Shown here: positions 42,961 through 54,184 of the stretch, piece after piece | Position numbering within the stretch: position 1 is the first letter of the stretch | Layout of the letters: the number at the start of each line of letters is the position of its first letter | NCBI GenBank assembly: GCA_014529385.2 | Contig: CM043963.1 | Span: 73,263,912-73,327,911, forward strand | Direction of reading: 5' to 3' | Length of the DNA: 64,000 nucleotides | Origin: Adiantum capillus-veneris | Lineage: Eukaryota; Streptophyta; Polypodiopsida; Polypodiales; Pteridaceae | Program-made: the position numbers and the translations under genes | The notes under the pieces: model-generated | What the model saw: only the letters and a program-made list of their open reading frames with translations | The model's database searches: none | What the model was told of the DNA's origin: nothing

Positions 42961-43199
42961 AAGGAAGGGGGGAGTGTTTGTTGAAATCCATCATTCACTT
43001 GCTTCCCTCTCAACCTTCCTCCCTACCTCTTAATCTCCAATCTTAGAGAATGTATATATAAAGCCTTATACTCACAAAAACAAGATAAAAAAGTAAAAGA
43101 GCAAGAGCCATAACACAAAATCATAAAACCACATTATGCACAAGAACACGACCCTTGTAATATTTGCACTCTAACTATCATCTATTTGGGTGTACAGAT
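42960..43199 (+). other. Internal polypurine tract followed by an LTR-like segment
   Basis: AAGGAAGGGGGGAG (about 42960-42973) is directly followed by TGTTTGTTGAAATCC, and about 75 bp later by a TATATATAA box near 43050. This looks like the junction of a PPT with an LTR start, yet it lies 2 kb inside element B. It may be a captured old LTR edge or an internal promoter. Confidence 0.5.
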
Positions 43200-43622
43200 A
43201 TGGCTAGTACACTAGAGTCATCTACTCCTGCCTTGGGTGAGAGATACCCTCGTTACTTTTCACAAATATTTCACATGGTCTTTCCGGTGCTTGCATGTGA
43301 ATGGGATTTGGTAGGTACGCTAGCATGTGAGAGGAATTTCGAGGAGTTAGAATGGCTAATACGTCTCTTGACCACAACTAATCCATACTTAGTAGAGAGC
43401 GTTTCTCCCATTGCACAAGCCCACCCTCTTGACCAAGATGACTATAGGCGTCTAGTGACCTTCTTAGTAAACATGGGTACCTATGATGAAGAAGAAGATT
43501 TACATGACTACACGGATGGCACATATGGTCTCATGGATGATGACTTTGTTTATCTCGATGACGAGGATAGGGGTTTAGCCTTAGGGTTTCCCCCCAATCT
43601 CTACAATATCATATTCCCTTGA
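43200..43622 (+). CDS. Intact 140-residue ORF of unknown function (element B)
   Basis: ATG at 43200 (MASTLESSTPALGERYPRYF). The frame is open upstream to 43164 but has no other ATG. The protein is not repetitive. It has a hydrophobic/aromatic N-terminal half with two Cys (PVLACEWDL, GTLACERNF) and a strongly acidic C-terminal part (YDEEEDLHDY, LMDDDFVYLDDEDRG). No signal peptide or membrane segment is obvious. It is uninterrupted while the gag and protease parts of the same element are broken. I do not recognise the family. It follows a TATA-like box, so it may have its own subgenomic transcript. Confidence 0.6.
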   Translation: MASTLESSTPALGERYPRYFSQIFHMVFPVLACEWDLVGTLACERNFEELEWLIRLLTTTNPYLVESVSPIAQAHPLDQDDYRRLVTFLVNMGTYDEEEDLHDYTDGTYGLMDDDFVYLDDEDRGLALGFPPNLYNIIFP

Positions 43623-44981
43623 CTCTCTAAGGGGAGTGCAAATAATTAGGTTAGGGTTCCTTATGTTTTTTTAATTGTTTTCAATAAGTGTTGGTACATT
43701 TTCCCAGTGATGTGCCTCCTAGAGGTATTCTTTGTGTTTCCTAGTGTGTACAAGAACGTGTTGCTGTTGTTAGGATTTGGACCTTCATGAAATCTTTCTC
43801 TCATTCACACTTCAAATCAAGCACGACCATCAACACAAACATGTGTTTCTTGTCCATTAGCATTGCCCCTTATCTTTTTTGCATCCATGTTTGTCTGCTT
43901 TAATTGTGATTGGTAGCATAATATTCAGTGCCTTTGTTTAGTATCAAACATTAAATTCAATGTAATTTTTGTCATAATCACTTGTCTAGGTTTAAAAATC
44001 AAGCAGTCCGACCAAGCTAGTTTGACCAAGCTAGGTGTTAGAGATCTTCTCTTAATACCATGGGGAATGCCTTTCTAATAATTAATGGTTACTTAGGTTC
44101 TTAATCCGATTTAGGCAGCATTGTGTGAAATGTACTAGGGCTTTCTACTGGGCTTAGTCCCTATTGACCTTTAGCTTAAGTATTATAAAGGGATTTTACT
44201 AGTGTGATGAGCCTGGGGAGGGTAACAATGTTATATGAACCCCCAAAGTTACAAAATTAAAATGTTGAAAACGAACAAACAAAAAATCAAAGTGCCACAA
44301 TGTAAAATCTTAAGCTGGAAGAGAAATCTCAGCTTGATTTGGTACTTCACTCACATGTATCACCTATGGTACTAGAGCCCTAGAGGTTCCCAGTGTGGGC
44401 GTTTTTTCTTGAAAAGCAAAAAACCCAAGGCATACAAAATAAGCACACACATCACAATTGAATCACTGTGAAAAGACTTTGGGGGGTCAAAGAAAAGGTA
44501 ATCAGCCAGGCGATGATTTCATAAGAAATTCCTTTTATCGTAGGTTAACTACAAGGTCTTCTAGGTATAGCCTCTAGTCAGCTCTCGAACATGAAATACT
44601 TGGCTCTCGCGATTAAACAACTTAATTGACCAGAGAAAATTAAGAAGCTTACCCATGGTATTAATAGTCGATCTTTAGTGCCTTTCGACCGTTAAATTAG
44701 CGACCCTGGACTTGTTTAATTTTTCATCTTTACTGTTTATGCGTTTGATTATATTGCAATTTAATGTTTATTCCTAACAAATGGTTTAAAATTCTGTTAC
44801 CAATCAAATTGTCTGCCTACAACTGCATATGCTTTTCAATTGCTTATGAGAATGCAATTACTGTGCCAATGTTGTTTGATTTTGCAGTAACTGAAGGAGG
44901 CTAAGGACATTCATCTCAAAAGCTCTTCCACCTTGAAGAACGAGCTTCAACTCAATAGCTTCCGAGGACGGAATCTACATC
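43623..44981 (+). other. Non-coding 3' region of element B
   Basis: About 1.36 kb without a convincing ORF. A TTTTGCAG pyrimidine-rich splice-acceptor-like string lies near 44880, but no donor could be assigned. Such long 3' non-coding stretches occur in non-autonomous plant LTR elements. Confidence 0.5.
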
Positions 44982-44994
44982 AGGAAGGGGGGCA
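44982..44994 (+). other. Outer polypurine tract of element B
   Basis: AGGAAGGGGGGCA directly precedes the 3' LTR start TGTTAAC. Confidence 0.9.
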
Positions 44995-45562
44995 TGTTAA
45001 CACTCACGCACATTCCTATCACCTACGACAGACATTGTATTATTTATTTGGTAGAGTCAGGTATCGCGCTTGTCGGTCCAATAGGAAAAGGGTAAGAGTG
45101 ATCGCTGATGAGAGGCGCACTCTAACTGAAACATTCAAGGGATTAGTTGGCTAAGCATGGGTGCCCAAGTGTGAATGGGGCGAGCTCATATAAAAGTCAA
45201 CTAAACCTAAAATTCACTCATTCTCTCATTTGTGAAATTGAAGAGTGCTCTTGCTCCATCTCCATCTTCTTCTTCTTCATCTCCTTGTGTGTGTGTGTAT
45301 GCGTGAGAGAGAGAGAGAGAGTGTGCGATCGAGGATTGCGGCGGCACGATGGTGGCGAGGCTGTTGAGCACGGCGTAACGGCATCTCCCTCTTCTTCACG
45401 GCGAGGAATCCTCCACGACAGGAAGCGTAGAGCGGTGAGTGACACACCAACGCCATCTTTGAGCTTACTAGTTTAGGCTTGTTGTGTGCTTGGAGCCATT
45501 TGTGGCTCGCACACAGTGTATTGGCAAGTTCCTTGCATTGACATGTGCGACATACGCACACA
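44995..45562 (+). mobile_element. 3' LTR of element B
   Basis: 568 bp, collinear with the 5' LTR; TATAAAA at 45189-45195; GA array at about 45306-45321. Followed by the TSD CTTTC and the resumption of the LINE reading frame. Confidence 0.93.
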
Positions 45563-45567
45563 CTTTC

Positions 45568-46284
45568 CATTGTGCACCATGAAACTCGGAAAGCCAAGGG
45601 AGAAGGTCACTACCTCAAAGGATCAAAGAAGAAGCTAGTCATGGGAAGCACCTTTTTAAAGACCCACTTTTCAAAAGTCTTGCAAAAAAAGCTATGAGCA
45701 AGCTCAATAAATATGTAGAATTGAAGAATCCAAGAGCTTGGGATGTCTTTGCTCAAACTATACAAAAAGAGATTAAAAGAACGAGTCTAAGGGTGAAGAA
45801 GACACATGAGGAAGACCATAAGCAAATTAAAGATCAAGTAGAATTGTTGAACAAAAAAAAAGGAGAAGGGAAGGGCTCCAAAGCAAAACACCAGAAGTGG
45901 CTCAAAGGAAAATTAGACCTTGCAAAGCAACAACTCCCAGAGGCAAGGAAGGCAATATTATTATCTAGAGATCTACCTACAACTAGGGTCTACCAATCAA
46001 GCGTTCTTCTTCAGGGCACTCAAAGTCAAGAGGAATTGAGGACCATCTACACAATGATGAACGACAAAGGGAATGTTGTGCAAGACCTTGATGATATGGC
46101 TAAACTGATGCTTGGTCACTTCAGTCATATCATAGGACAACTAGAGTCCCAGTCTAGAGAGGTGGATGAAGCAAGAGCCTCACTTCTCAGTAGTGTCAAT
46201 AGAAGTGTAACACCATCTAAAGGGAACCTGCTTGAGAAGGCCTTCTCATCGAGGATTAATGCTCACTCATGCTACATTCATTAG
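45568..46284 (+). pseudogene. LINE segment between endonuclease and RT
   Basis: Continues the LINE after the inserted element. The first codons resume the endonuclease C-terminus (FPL...). Frame 45694-46284 is a Lys/Glu/Gln-rich helical stretch (KKTHEEDHKQIKDQVELLNK, LARKAILLSR-like helices) ending near the RT fingers (MLGHFSHIIGQ). It is typical of the linker in plant L1-type ORF2. Confidence 0.7.
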
Positions 46285-47131
46285 GCAAGGAGAAGTCCCC
46301 AGGATGGGATGGTATGAAAACTAAGTTATTCAAGGAGTCCTAGGGTGATCTCAAGTTGCCTATTACATGCTTGGTAAACCAAGCCCTCATTGGAGGGGTA
46401 ATGGATACAAAGATTAAAAAGGGGTCTCAAAAAACCTATTCCTAAGCAAGTATTCTACTCTCACGTGAAAAATTCACGGCCCATCACAATGATGATTGTA
46501 GCTTAGAGGATTATTGACAAAGCTATCTCCCTTAGGCTCTCCCCTCTCTTGGATAAAGTGATCACCCCTCGCCAACACAACTTTATCAAAGGAAGGTCAA
46601 TATATGATAACATTCTAGAAGCTATGGTCACCATCAAGTGTACAAACTTCATGAAGCAAGAATGTATCCTTTTCCTTGACCATAACAAAGCATATGGCCA
46701 AATCACTTTGTCCTTCATAGAGGAAGTCATGAAATTGTTGGGTTTTGGACCTCGGCTACATTGGATAGTGCACACTAGGAGCAAGCAGCCACCCATAGAT
46801 TTTGAATTGTGGGTTCCTTTGAAGTAAAAAGATCAATCGAGTAGGGTTTCCCTCTTGCCCAATGATTGGTTCTCATTCTCTAGTAACCATGTTGGAAGCA
46901 ATTGCTGTGAGGGGAGAAAACCAAGGGTTGTCCTTATTAGGTAACAAACAACTCTTGGAAAAGCTCTTCACGAATGATTCCTTGCTTTTCTTCAGGATCA
47001 ATTTGTTTATGATCCCGTGTATACATTTCAGTGGTCCGCTTCTCAAAATAGCTAAATGTAACTGGAAGGATTTCTTGAAAACGGTGAAGAGATTCTTGTG
47101 GAAAAATAACAAAAAAGATATGCTACCCTAG
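46285..47131 (+). pseudogene. LINE reverse transcriptase, decayed
   Basis: Across three frames: GKEKSPGWDGMKTKLF (near 46295), NSRPITMM and RIIDKAISLRLSPLLD (46470-46550), QHNFIKGRSIYDNILEAM and ILFLDHNKAYGQI with the first catalytic Asp (46549-46800), then 46862-47131 with LEAIAVRGENQGL and LFTNDSLLFF, where the usual F-A-D-D has become F-T-N-D. Stops and frameshifts are frequent. It would not be active. Confidence 0.85.
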
Positions 47132-47640
47132 TAATGGGCCAAATGGGAGTATGTTGTTGGACCCAACGAGCAAGGTGATATTGGGATCCTCAACCTTGAA
47201 GTGCATGCAAAAGCCCGATGTGGTCTCAATTGCAAAACAAAACTAGGTATGGACCATTATGACAAGGAACATGATTGACAAGGTGAAGCTAGTCTCGCTA
47301 GGGGCCTGTGGAAGGAGGTAGGGATTCACAACAAACTGCTTGCACCTCAATGGACAAACTTGAAATTTGGTGGCACCATGGGAGAGCTAGTATGGAAGTG
47401 TTCTATAGTAGCTGAGGCACTAGAAAATGGGGAGAGGCAACTAGATATTTCCAAAACTCCATATCACAGTCCCCATGGCTCTCTAAAGTGGGAAGTGAAT
47501 TATCAAATGCATTTTGAGAAGGAATTTCCAAAAAGGATAATAACAAAGTTCTTATGCATCTGGCTTAATTTTGGGATGCCAGAAATCATGCAAGAGATGG
47601 AAAGAAGCAGGCCAATTGGCAACCTAGTTTAATTGGCTAA
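47132..47640 (+). pseudogene. LINE ORF2 C-terminal remnant
   Basis: WEYVVGPNEQGDIGILNLEV follows the FLWKNNKKD block, which is the usual order after plant LINE RT. The frame 47360-47632 continues without a recognised zinc knuckle. No poly-A tail was found, so the 3' end is uncertain. Confidence 0.6.
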
Positions 47641-47649
47641 TTGGCTTGA

Positions 47650-48480
47650 CAATGTTTAGTGAAGCTGAATTCGACTAAAAAGCCTAGCACTAGACCAAGA
47701 CATGCATATTGATCAAAGCACTCTCAAGCATGGCATTTTTCTCCAACAATACGTGACTAGAGATTTCATGTGATTTCTCTCAATGATTTCAACTTCTTGC
47801 ACAAGGCCATATGCCTTCTAGGTGTGAGCATAAGTGATTGCATTGGGAGAAAGACCTTTCCTTCACTTTTTGTTAAGCCCTATTAAAACATCCCAGAGCT
47901 TTTGTGCTACAATCTTGTTGGGCATATCTACAATTAATTCACTCCAATAGATGGCATCCTAGAGAGGAAGCCAATCAAGAATGTTTCGTGTGGCACCACA
48001 TTTGACATACATATCAATCAAAGCACCGCCAAGCATGACATCTTTATCCAAAAACACCTAGCTGGCAATGCCATCTTGAATTATCTCACTCATGTGAAGG
48101 TCATGTGCAAGGCCATAACCCTTCAAGGTGCAAGCATAGTTGAATGTATTTGGAGAAAGGCCTCCCTTCATATTTGTCTTAGAAAAGCGAGAATGTCCTT
48201 GCCACAACCATGTTGGGCTTATCTTGCAGCCAACACATTCCAAGGGATTGCATTCTAGAGAGGATGTCCATGAAGAGTACTTTGTGACTCCATGATGGAA
48301 CCACATTTGTCCACATCTTCTATAAGCGCACATGCCTTCAAGGTGCAAGCATTGAAGTGAGTCCATCCAGAAAAAGGCATTTCCGTCATATCTTGGTTAA
48401 AAGATTCCTTGCCATATGATATGCCAACCATGTTGGACATATCTATAAACGCATGTTAAGACATGACATACTAGAGAGGA
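47650..48480 (-). pseudogene. Decayed PPR-repeat protein fragments
   Basis: Minus-strand translation shows PPR phrases in several frames: ALIDMYVKCGA (about 48031-47998), GLSPNTFNYACTLKGYGLAH and LHMSEIIQDGIAS (48058-48180), and an ALINMH-type helix near 47720. PPR proteins bind organellar RNA one base per repeat. Here no frame is longer than about 100 codons, so this is a pseudogene cluster. Confidence 0.7.
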
Positions 48481-48512
48481 TGCCCATCAGGAATGTTTTG
48501 TGCTTTTGTGAG

Positions 48513-49020
48513 GGCACCATATCCGGTGGAAAGGGGGGAAAGGAGAAACACATTCGACAACTCATACACACCTCTCTATAGCTCAGGTGGAATCACAACA
48601 CCCACATCGAACAACAAAAATTCAGTGGAATCACTCGTCTACACACACTTCTTGACTCTCGACCTCACACAAAACGTATTTCTCTTCCTCTCTCTTTTCA
48701 CACGTACCAATTAGTTTGAGGGGCTCACACACAGCCTACACACGCCGATGCCCTTGCACAAGAGAAGAAAAGAGAAGAAGGGATGGGGGAGACAACGCCG
48801 CAGATGATGTATTCAAAGCTTGCTTCTTTTCCAATTGATTTGGAGCATTCGCAAGAAGGCTCTCTTAGAGCTCTCCTTCCTTCTTTGTCATGCTTGCAAC
48901 ATGAAAAAACAACAGGTTTCAAAAATTGAAATATCTCTCAACTGGTGCAAAATTAGCCTATGCGTGTGAGACACAAAAACGTCCTAAACGGCCTTTTCCT
49001 TCTAAACCCATGACCCGTCT
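48513..49020. repeat. Dispersed repeat, copy 1 (paired with 57064-58610)
   Basis: About 500 bp shared with the second copy, from the 'gtggaaaggggggaaaggagaaacac' type start to 'ccttctaaacccatga'. No ORF. It contains the empty site ATAGC (48578-48582) of the solo LTR found in the other copy. Confidence 0.8.
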
Positions 49021-49870
49021 TCACAAATTTAAAAAAGGTACAAAAATTTTACCAAATGGGACTTTTCGATCCTCCTCATGCAGTCAAATTAAGCCACACA
49101 CCCACTTTCCTTTCCACCACTCACCACATGGCCTTCACTTCTCAACTTGCCTTGCATGGCCTAAGAGGCTTTCTATATGAAAAACTTTCTTTAAAGCATC
49201 AAATCTCTACCTTGGTCCACATAGCCACATAAGGCATACACATCACAAACTCTTTTGCCTGGACTGGGTCTTCACACATGCTCTAACATTCTAGCACACA
49301 TCAATAAGCACCCTTGACACTGCATTCCACGCTTTCTAGCATCGACACTCTTTGGCTGCATCATCATTGCCCACCCCCTTGTTGAGCACTCATGCTCAAC
49401 CAGAAGCTTGTTTACTGAACTTGGAAACTGCAAAAGTAAGCAAACATTGTGAGAAAACTACCATATATACAAAGTCTTCTTCCTGCTTCCTGCTTCCTGT
49501 CGCCTCTTCTCAAGCGGGTTACCCAACACCCTTCATAGCCAAACCACCTAGATCAAACACCTGCCATTGAGCACATCCATCCATCTGCAACCCATCTACA
49601 ATAACTCCCCATAGTGTTGCATCCAAGCACATAGCCATCCATGCATGTAGAATGCCCATAGCATACCTTTACCATTACAAGCTTCACCTTGCATCCAACC
49701 AAATTCAAACAAAACACCATAGTGCCCATCATCCTACTCCATATACATACCTAACCCCCCCTCCCAACCATGTAAAGTAGAGCCCTCTTTAAGAGAACCC
49801 TATAGCCGACGGATGATCTAGTGCACAACTGCACTCATAAGCATACCCTTCAACCATGAAGTACATACCT
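49021..49870. other. No recognisable feature
   Basis: C-rich, CA/CAT-rich non-coding sequence. Short ORFs are composition artefacts. Confidence 0.35.
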
Positions 49871-49879
49871 CTTTAGATA

Positions 49880-50655
49880 GCTTGGACAATGCCACAGCAT
49901 GGGAGTCTCCTCCATGCACCATAGAACCCACCTACTGTCCTAGAAACTCCTCCTTCACCATCAACTTCAGGCTTGCCTCCATACCTATAGCACCCTCAAT
50001 CCCAGCATCATCAAGCCCTTCCACAAAAATTGGGTCAAATGACTCAACCATGACCCCTTACATGTTGACTTCACCTTCTTTCTCTTCAAGCACCTGTCCT
50101 ACTGCCACATCCTCAGATAAAAGGAAAGGAAATCATCACGTACCGCATTATCCTAGAGCATAGCATCAATAGAATCTCCCTCTTCACAAGAGCCTGAATA
50201 CTCATTGTGCCCAGCTTCATCACCACTTGTCTCCAGCAAACTCTAACATGGGTCCACTTCACCATAGCCACAAGGTTCCACCTTTACCTACATGTCTTTG
50301 TTTGTAGGCATGGGTACTGCCTTTATCTACTTGCACTTTGCCCTGCTCTTCACACATATCTACCACATCCTTAACCACATACAAAAAATCAAACTCCTCA
50401 TACCTCAAACAAGAAGAATCTGTTTCCCAGGCCGTATCTACATCTAAATAACTTTTGTAAACTATTTCCACCTCCTCTTCTATCTCAAGATTTGAAAATT
50501 CTTCGATCTCCACCACTTTAACCTCATCTGCAAACCTCACTTTCTGATGCCTAACACAGACCAATGGAACCTGATCAACCGTACTTGAGCCTGCCCGTAC
50601 ATGTTTCACCTCATTTGTCATCTTTGGCACCTCTTCCAGAGCCAAAAATTCTATG
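49880..50655 (-). pseudogene. Unidentified acidic coding-like region
   Basis: Minus-strand frames carry acidic, protein-like stretches: VRFADEVKVVEIEEFSNLEI and EEFDFLYVVKDVVDMCEEQG (50260-50650), and GLDDAGIEGAIGMEASLKLM near 49940-50010. Stops and frame changes interrupt them. I do not recognise the family. The open frame that extends to 50819 runs into the neighbouring LTR-like repeat. Confidence 0.35.
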
Positions 50656-50659
50656 AACA

Positions 50660-51050
50660 TGAGCACAGAGAGCCTAGAAAAATACCAAGAATGACATGCT
50701 ACAAGCGATAAAACCATGAATTTGCATACCTGACGAATCACATAGCACATAATCAAGACTGCACCCGAACAGAGAGAGACAGAGAGCTGGAGAGAGCGAG
50801 AGAGCACATGCAGGCGCACCTCCTAGAGCGGAGTGCTACGTCGGCACAATGAGAGAGGAGGGAGGAGAGGAGAGAAGAAAGACACAAACACTGGGCGCAA
50901 TCTCCCCCCGTGCAAGAGCGAGCATTTCCCTCTTGCACGTATTTGATTCTTCAATGCTCAAAATAAATACACATTGGCCTGCCGGCACACATGACCATAG
51001 CTCGTAATGAGCACTTGAGTAATAAATGTACATATCCCTTATCCATAACA
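50660..51050 (-). repeat. LTR-like repeat, copy 1 (paired with 56004-56374)
   Basis: About 390 bp, matching the second copy almost end to end. On the plus strand it begins TGAGCACAGAGAGCC and ends CCATAACA; on the minus strand it starts TGTTATGG. It contains CG-rich stretches (GCTACGTCGGCAC). It may be a 3' LTR or a solo LTR; no matching TSD was found. Confidence 0.6.
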
Positions 51051-51399
51051 TACTTTGGGGGTTGAAAAAGCAATTGCCTGTAGTTGTGAGGTACACAAGT
51101 GGTGGAGTTGAGTGCAAGGTACAAGATGCTAGGTAGATGCCTGCATAGCACAATGAGTTACTAAAAACCAAAAGAGCAACAACAATTAGTAGGAAGCAAT
51201 TTAAAAGTGAAAAAATGGGTAACATGTGTATGGTGTGATGGGAGTGCATAAAACGAATTTAATGTGCATAGGTGCGGAGTGTAACATTGGTCAGAAATGT
51301 TGTTCCAAATAGACCACCATATGTCACCCTTCCACCTTGCCATACCAATTCATCATATCATTCCATACCAAATGTGATGGGACAGTTGTACATATAATG

Positions 51400-51612
51400 T
51401 AACCACGGAGAGTCCTGCCTTACCAGGCGTAGGCACTCTAGTACACATGTATCGACATCCATAAATTTCCATAACATTATGGCAAAGTGGAAAGTACTTT
51501 CTCACAAGGCGTAGGCACTCTAATACACATGTCAATAACCATAAGTTTCCATAACAAGGTGTGGAGCGGAGAGTCGTGCCCTCTTCAGGCGTAGGAGCTC
51601 TAACATGTGTAG
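51400..51612. repeat. Three-copy short tandem repeat, period about 81 bp
   Basis: AGGCGTAGGCACTCTA and ACACATGT recur at about 51425, 51507 and 51587, with 'ccataa.tttccataaca' between. Confidence 0.75.
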
Positions 51613-51912
51613 AAATTTTGTCATTCCCATTCGGTCTAACCGATAAGATCCTTGCCATAACAATGTACAATGTCTCACCTAGTGCGTTGTGAGAAATTTC
51701 AAATCACTAGAAGGAAAATAATGTTGCTCATGTATGAAGCTTGTTAATACAAAGTGCAAATGATAAGGAGAGTTGTTAAGGTTCATCACACAAGTTAGCC
51801 ATCTAATATTACATAGAAAGAGCTTACTAACTAGAGATAATTGAAATGATTTTGCTAAAGGGATATTATCAAAATGTATGAAGAAATTGCATATCGTAAG
51901 ATTCTCTGATAT

Positions 51913-52100
51913 GATAGCATTGTGCTTAACTTTACCTGCAAAAGTATTCCTCAAATACAAAGCACTAAAACAATTTCTTATTAAATTTAAGAAGATGTAA
52001 ATAAGAAGATGATAGCATTGTGCTTAACCTGCAAAAGTATTCCTCAAATACAAAGCACTAAAACAATTTCTTATTAAATTTAAGAAGATGTAAATAACTA
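51913..52100. repeat. Two-copy tandem duplication, period 98 bp
   Basis: GATAGCATTGTGCTTAAC at 51913 and 52011, followed in both by an almost identical block to AAGAAGATGTAAATAA. Confidence 0.85.
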
Positions 52101-53150
52101 CACATCAAATGCATTAACATTTTAAATGTCATAAAGGACAAGTTTGATGCAAAGTTTGTTTGCCAAGAAAAGAGAATGAAAGTAGACAACTGGAAGTATA
52201 GAAGGGGGTAAGAGGGGTGTTATCTAAATTTACTTGGTGGTTTGCAAGATTGGGATGACCAGTGGATTTTTGGTCTTCAGATAAAGTGAGGCCACACTCA
52301 ATGTATAAATGTTAGGATAGGTCAAAAGCAGGTCTCCTAAAGTAGTTGGGTTCAAATTTTGGCGTAGAGGTAATTATCCTTCAATAAACATAGTCCTCTG
52401 CAAAGGAGTATTAGAAACATTGGTAGGGATGTGATACATAAGCAAATAAATGGAGCAATATTGCGTAATATGCAACAAGAATTTGACTGACACATGATGT
52501 AACATTTAAGACAATTTGTAGAGCAATCAAAGCAAAAATCAAATGACATTACAACATTGCTAATGGGATAAACTTACATCATGGGGATAATGGCTCTTGC
52601 AAATAATGATGAGAGAGGGATTTTCTTGGTTATGCTTGATAATTGCTTACATTGAGCCGGGTAAAGTTAGAAATCACAACCCATTAAAGTATGGAACATC
52701 TATATTCATGACAAACTCGACAATTATTCAAGCTGTTAAGTACTACTAGCGTCACAGCCTGTGGACATATATCACCGTTCTCTTAGTAAGGCAATTAGTG
52801 GGTACCTTATCCTTCTCTTCTGGAAAGAGCTTTATGAACAATGGCACCATCACATGTGCTAGAAGAGAACATTCATTACAAGAATAAAAAAATAAAAAGA
52901 TAAATTATTATATAGCTATGTTTTCAAACCAAATTTTGTCCAAGATCTTTGGGCTACACGAGCTATTTATTTCAAGTTTGAAGGTAAATTTCAATTATTG
53001 ATGACTTCTAATTCGGGTTTTGTTCTTCGAGCTCTAAGAGAAAATCGAGTTATCAGGGCAAGCAGTATGCTAAGTAAAGGGAATATGAAGAAAACTCTCA
53101 ACGAAAAACAACATATATCAGAGATATTGGTCACGTTATAGAGATATTTT
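52101..53150. other. No recognisable feature
   Basis: AT-rich non-coding sequence; no domain or element end was recognised. Confidence 0.35.
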
Positions 53151-53181
53151 ATTAGCCATAGTAACCAATTCTGAGCGAGGA

Positions 53182-53185
<4 letters not shown>

Positions 53186-53256
<71 letters not shown>
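53186..53256. repeat. (GA)n microsatellite
   Basis: Pure GA run in the first macrosatellite unit. Confidence 0.95.
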
Positions 53257-53259
<3 letters not shown>

Positions 53260-53562
53260 GAAATGAAATGTCTTCAAAAGCCAAAATGACCTATGAATAA
53301 TGAGACCACAGTGATATAATCCTTGTGGATCTACTCCAATGTGTGGGCACAAAAATAAAAGGAAGTAAAGTGAAAGGCTAAAAGATTTAAACTAAAAGCA
53401 ATATCATCATTGTCAATGCGCGTGGATGAAAAGCAATATCATCATTGTCAAGGCGCGTGGATGTTCGGCATTGAACATTGTCAAAGAAAGTATCACAGTG
53501 GTCGTCGTCAAAGAGCTTTCTCGATGTCCGATGCTTCCATGCCATCGACCATCGACCAAGAG

Positions 53563-53567
<5 letters not shown>

Positions 53568-53644
<77 letters not shown>
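53568..53644. repeat. (GA)n microsatellite
   Basis: Pure GA run in the second macrosatellite unit. Confidence 0.95.
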
Positions 53645-53647
<3 letters not shown>

Positions 53648-53813
53648 GAACTTAAATGTGATATTAAAAGTCTTCGAAAGGCCAAAATTAAGTATGAGGC
53701 CAAACTGATACAATCCGTGTGAATTTGCCTGGCGACAAATTAAAACGAAGTAAAGAAAAAAAAAACGATGCTTGCATGCCATCGACCATCGACCAAGAGG
53801 GAAGGGGGGGGGG

Positions 53814-53936
<123 letters not shown>

Positions 53937-54184
53937 GAAATGAAATGTGATATTAAAGGTCTTCAAAAGGCCAGAATCAAATATGAGGCCAAACTGATAC
54001 AATCCGTGTGAATCTACCTAGGGACAAATTAAAACAAAGTAAAGCCAAAAAGAACTATTTAAAAAAATAAAATAAAAAATCATCATCAGCCGTGTTGTCA
54101 ATGTCAGAGGATGCTCGATAGCAACAGGTGGTGTAGGAGAAAGTATTACATCAGTTGACTAAAGAGCGTTGTCAAAGTCCACCT

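Larger units (their letters stand above)
39490..45562 (+). mobile_element. Element B: complete LTR retrotransposon without RT or integrase
   Basis: The LTRs (39490-40059 and 44995-45562) start TGTTAAC and end CACA, and the element is flanked by the perfect TSD CTTTC (39485-39489; 45563-45567). The PBS is at 40064, the outer PPT at 44982-44994. The interior of about 4.9 kb has a gag-type start, a retropepsin-like module and one intact unknown ORF, but no RT, RNase H or integrase motifs. It is therefore non-autonomous. It sits inside the endonuclease of a LINE. Confidence 0.93.

Noticed and set aside
44870-44900. Splice acceptor (TTTTGCAG) suggesting an intron in element B
   Set aside because: No donor or downstream coding exon could be assigned.
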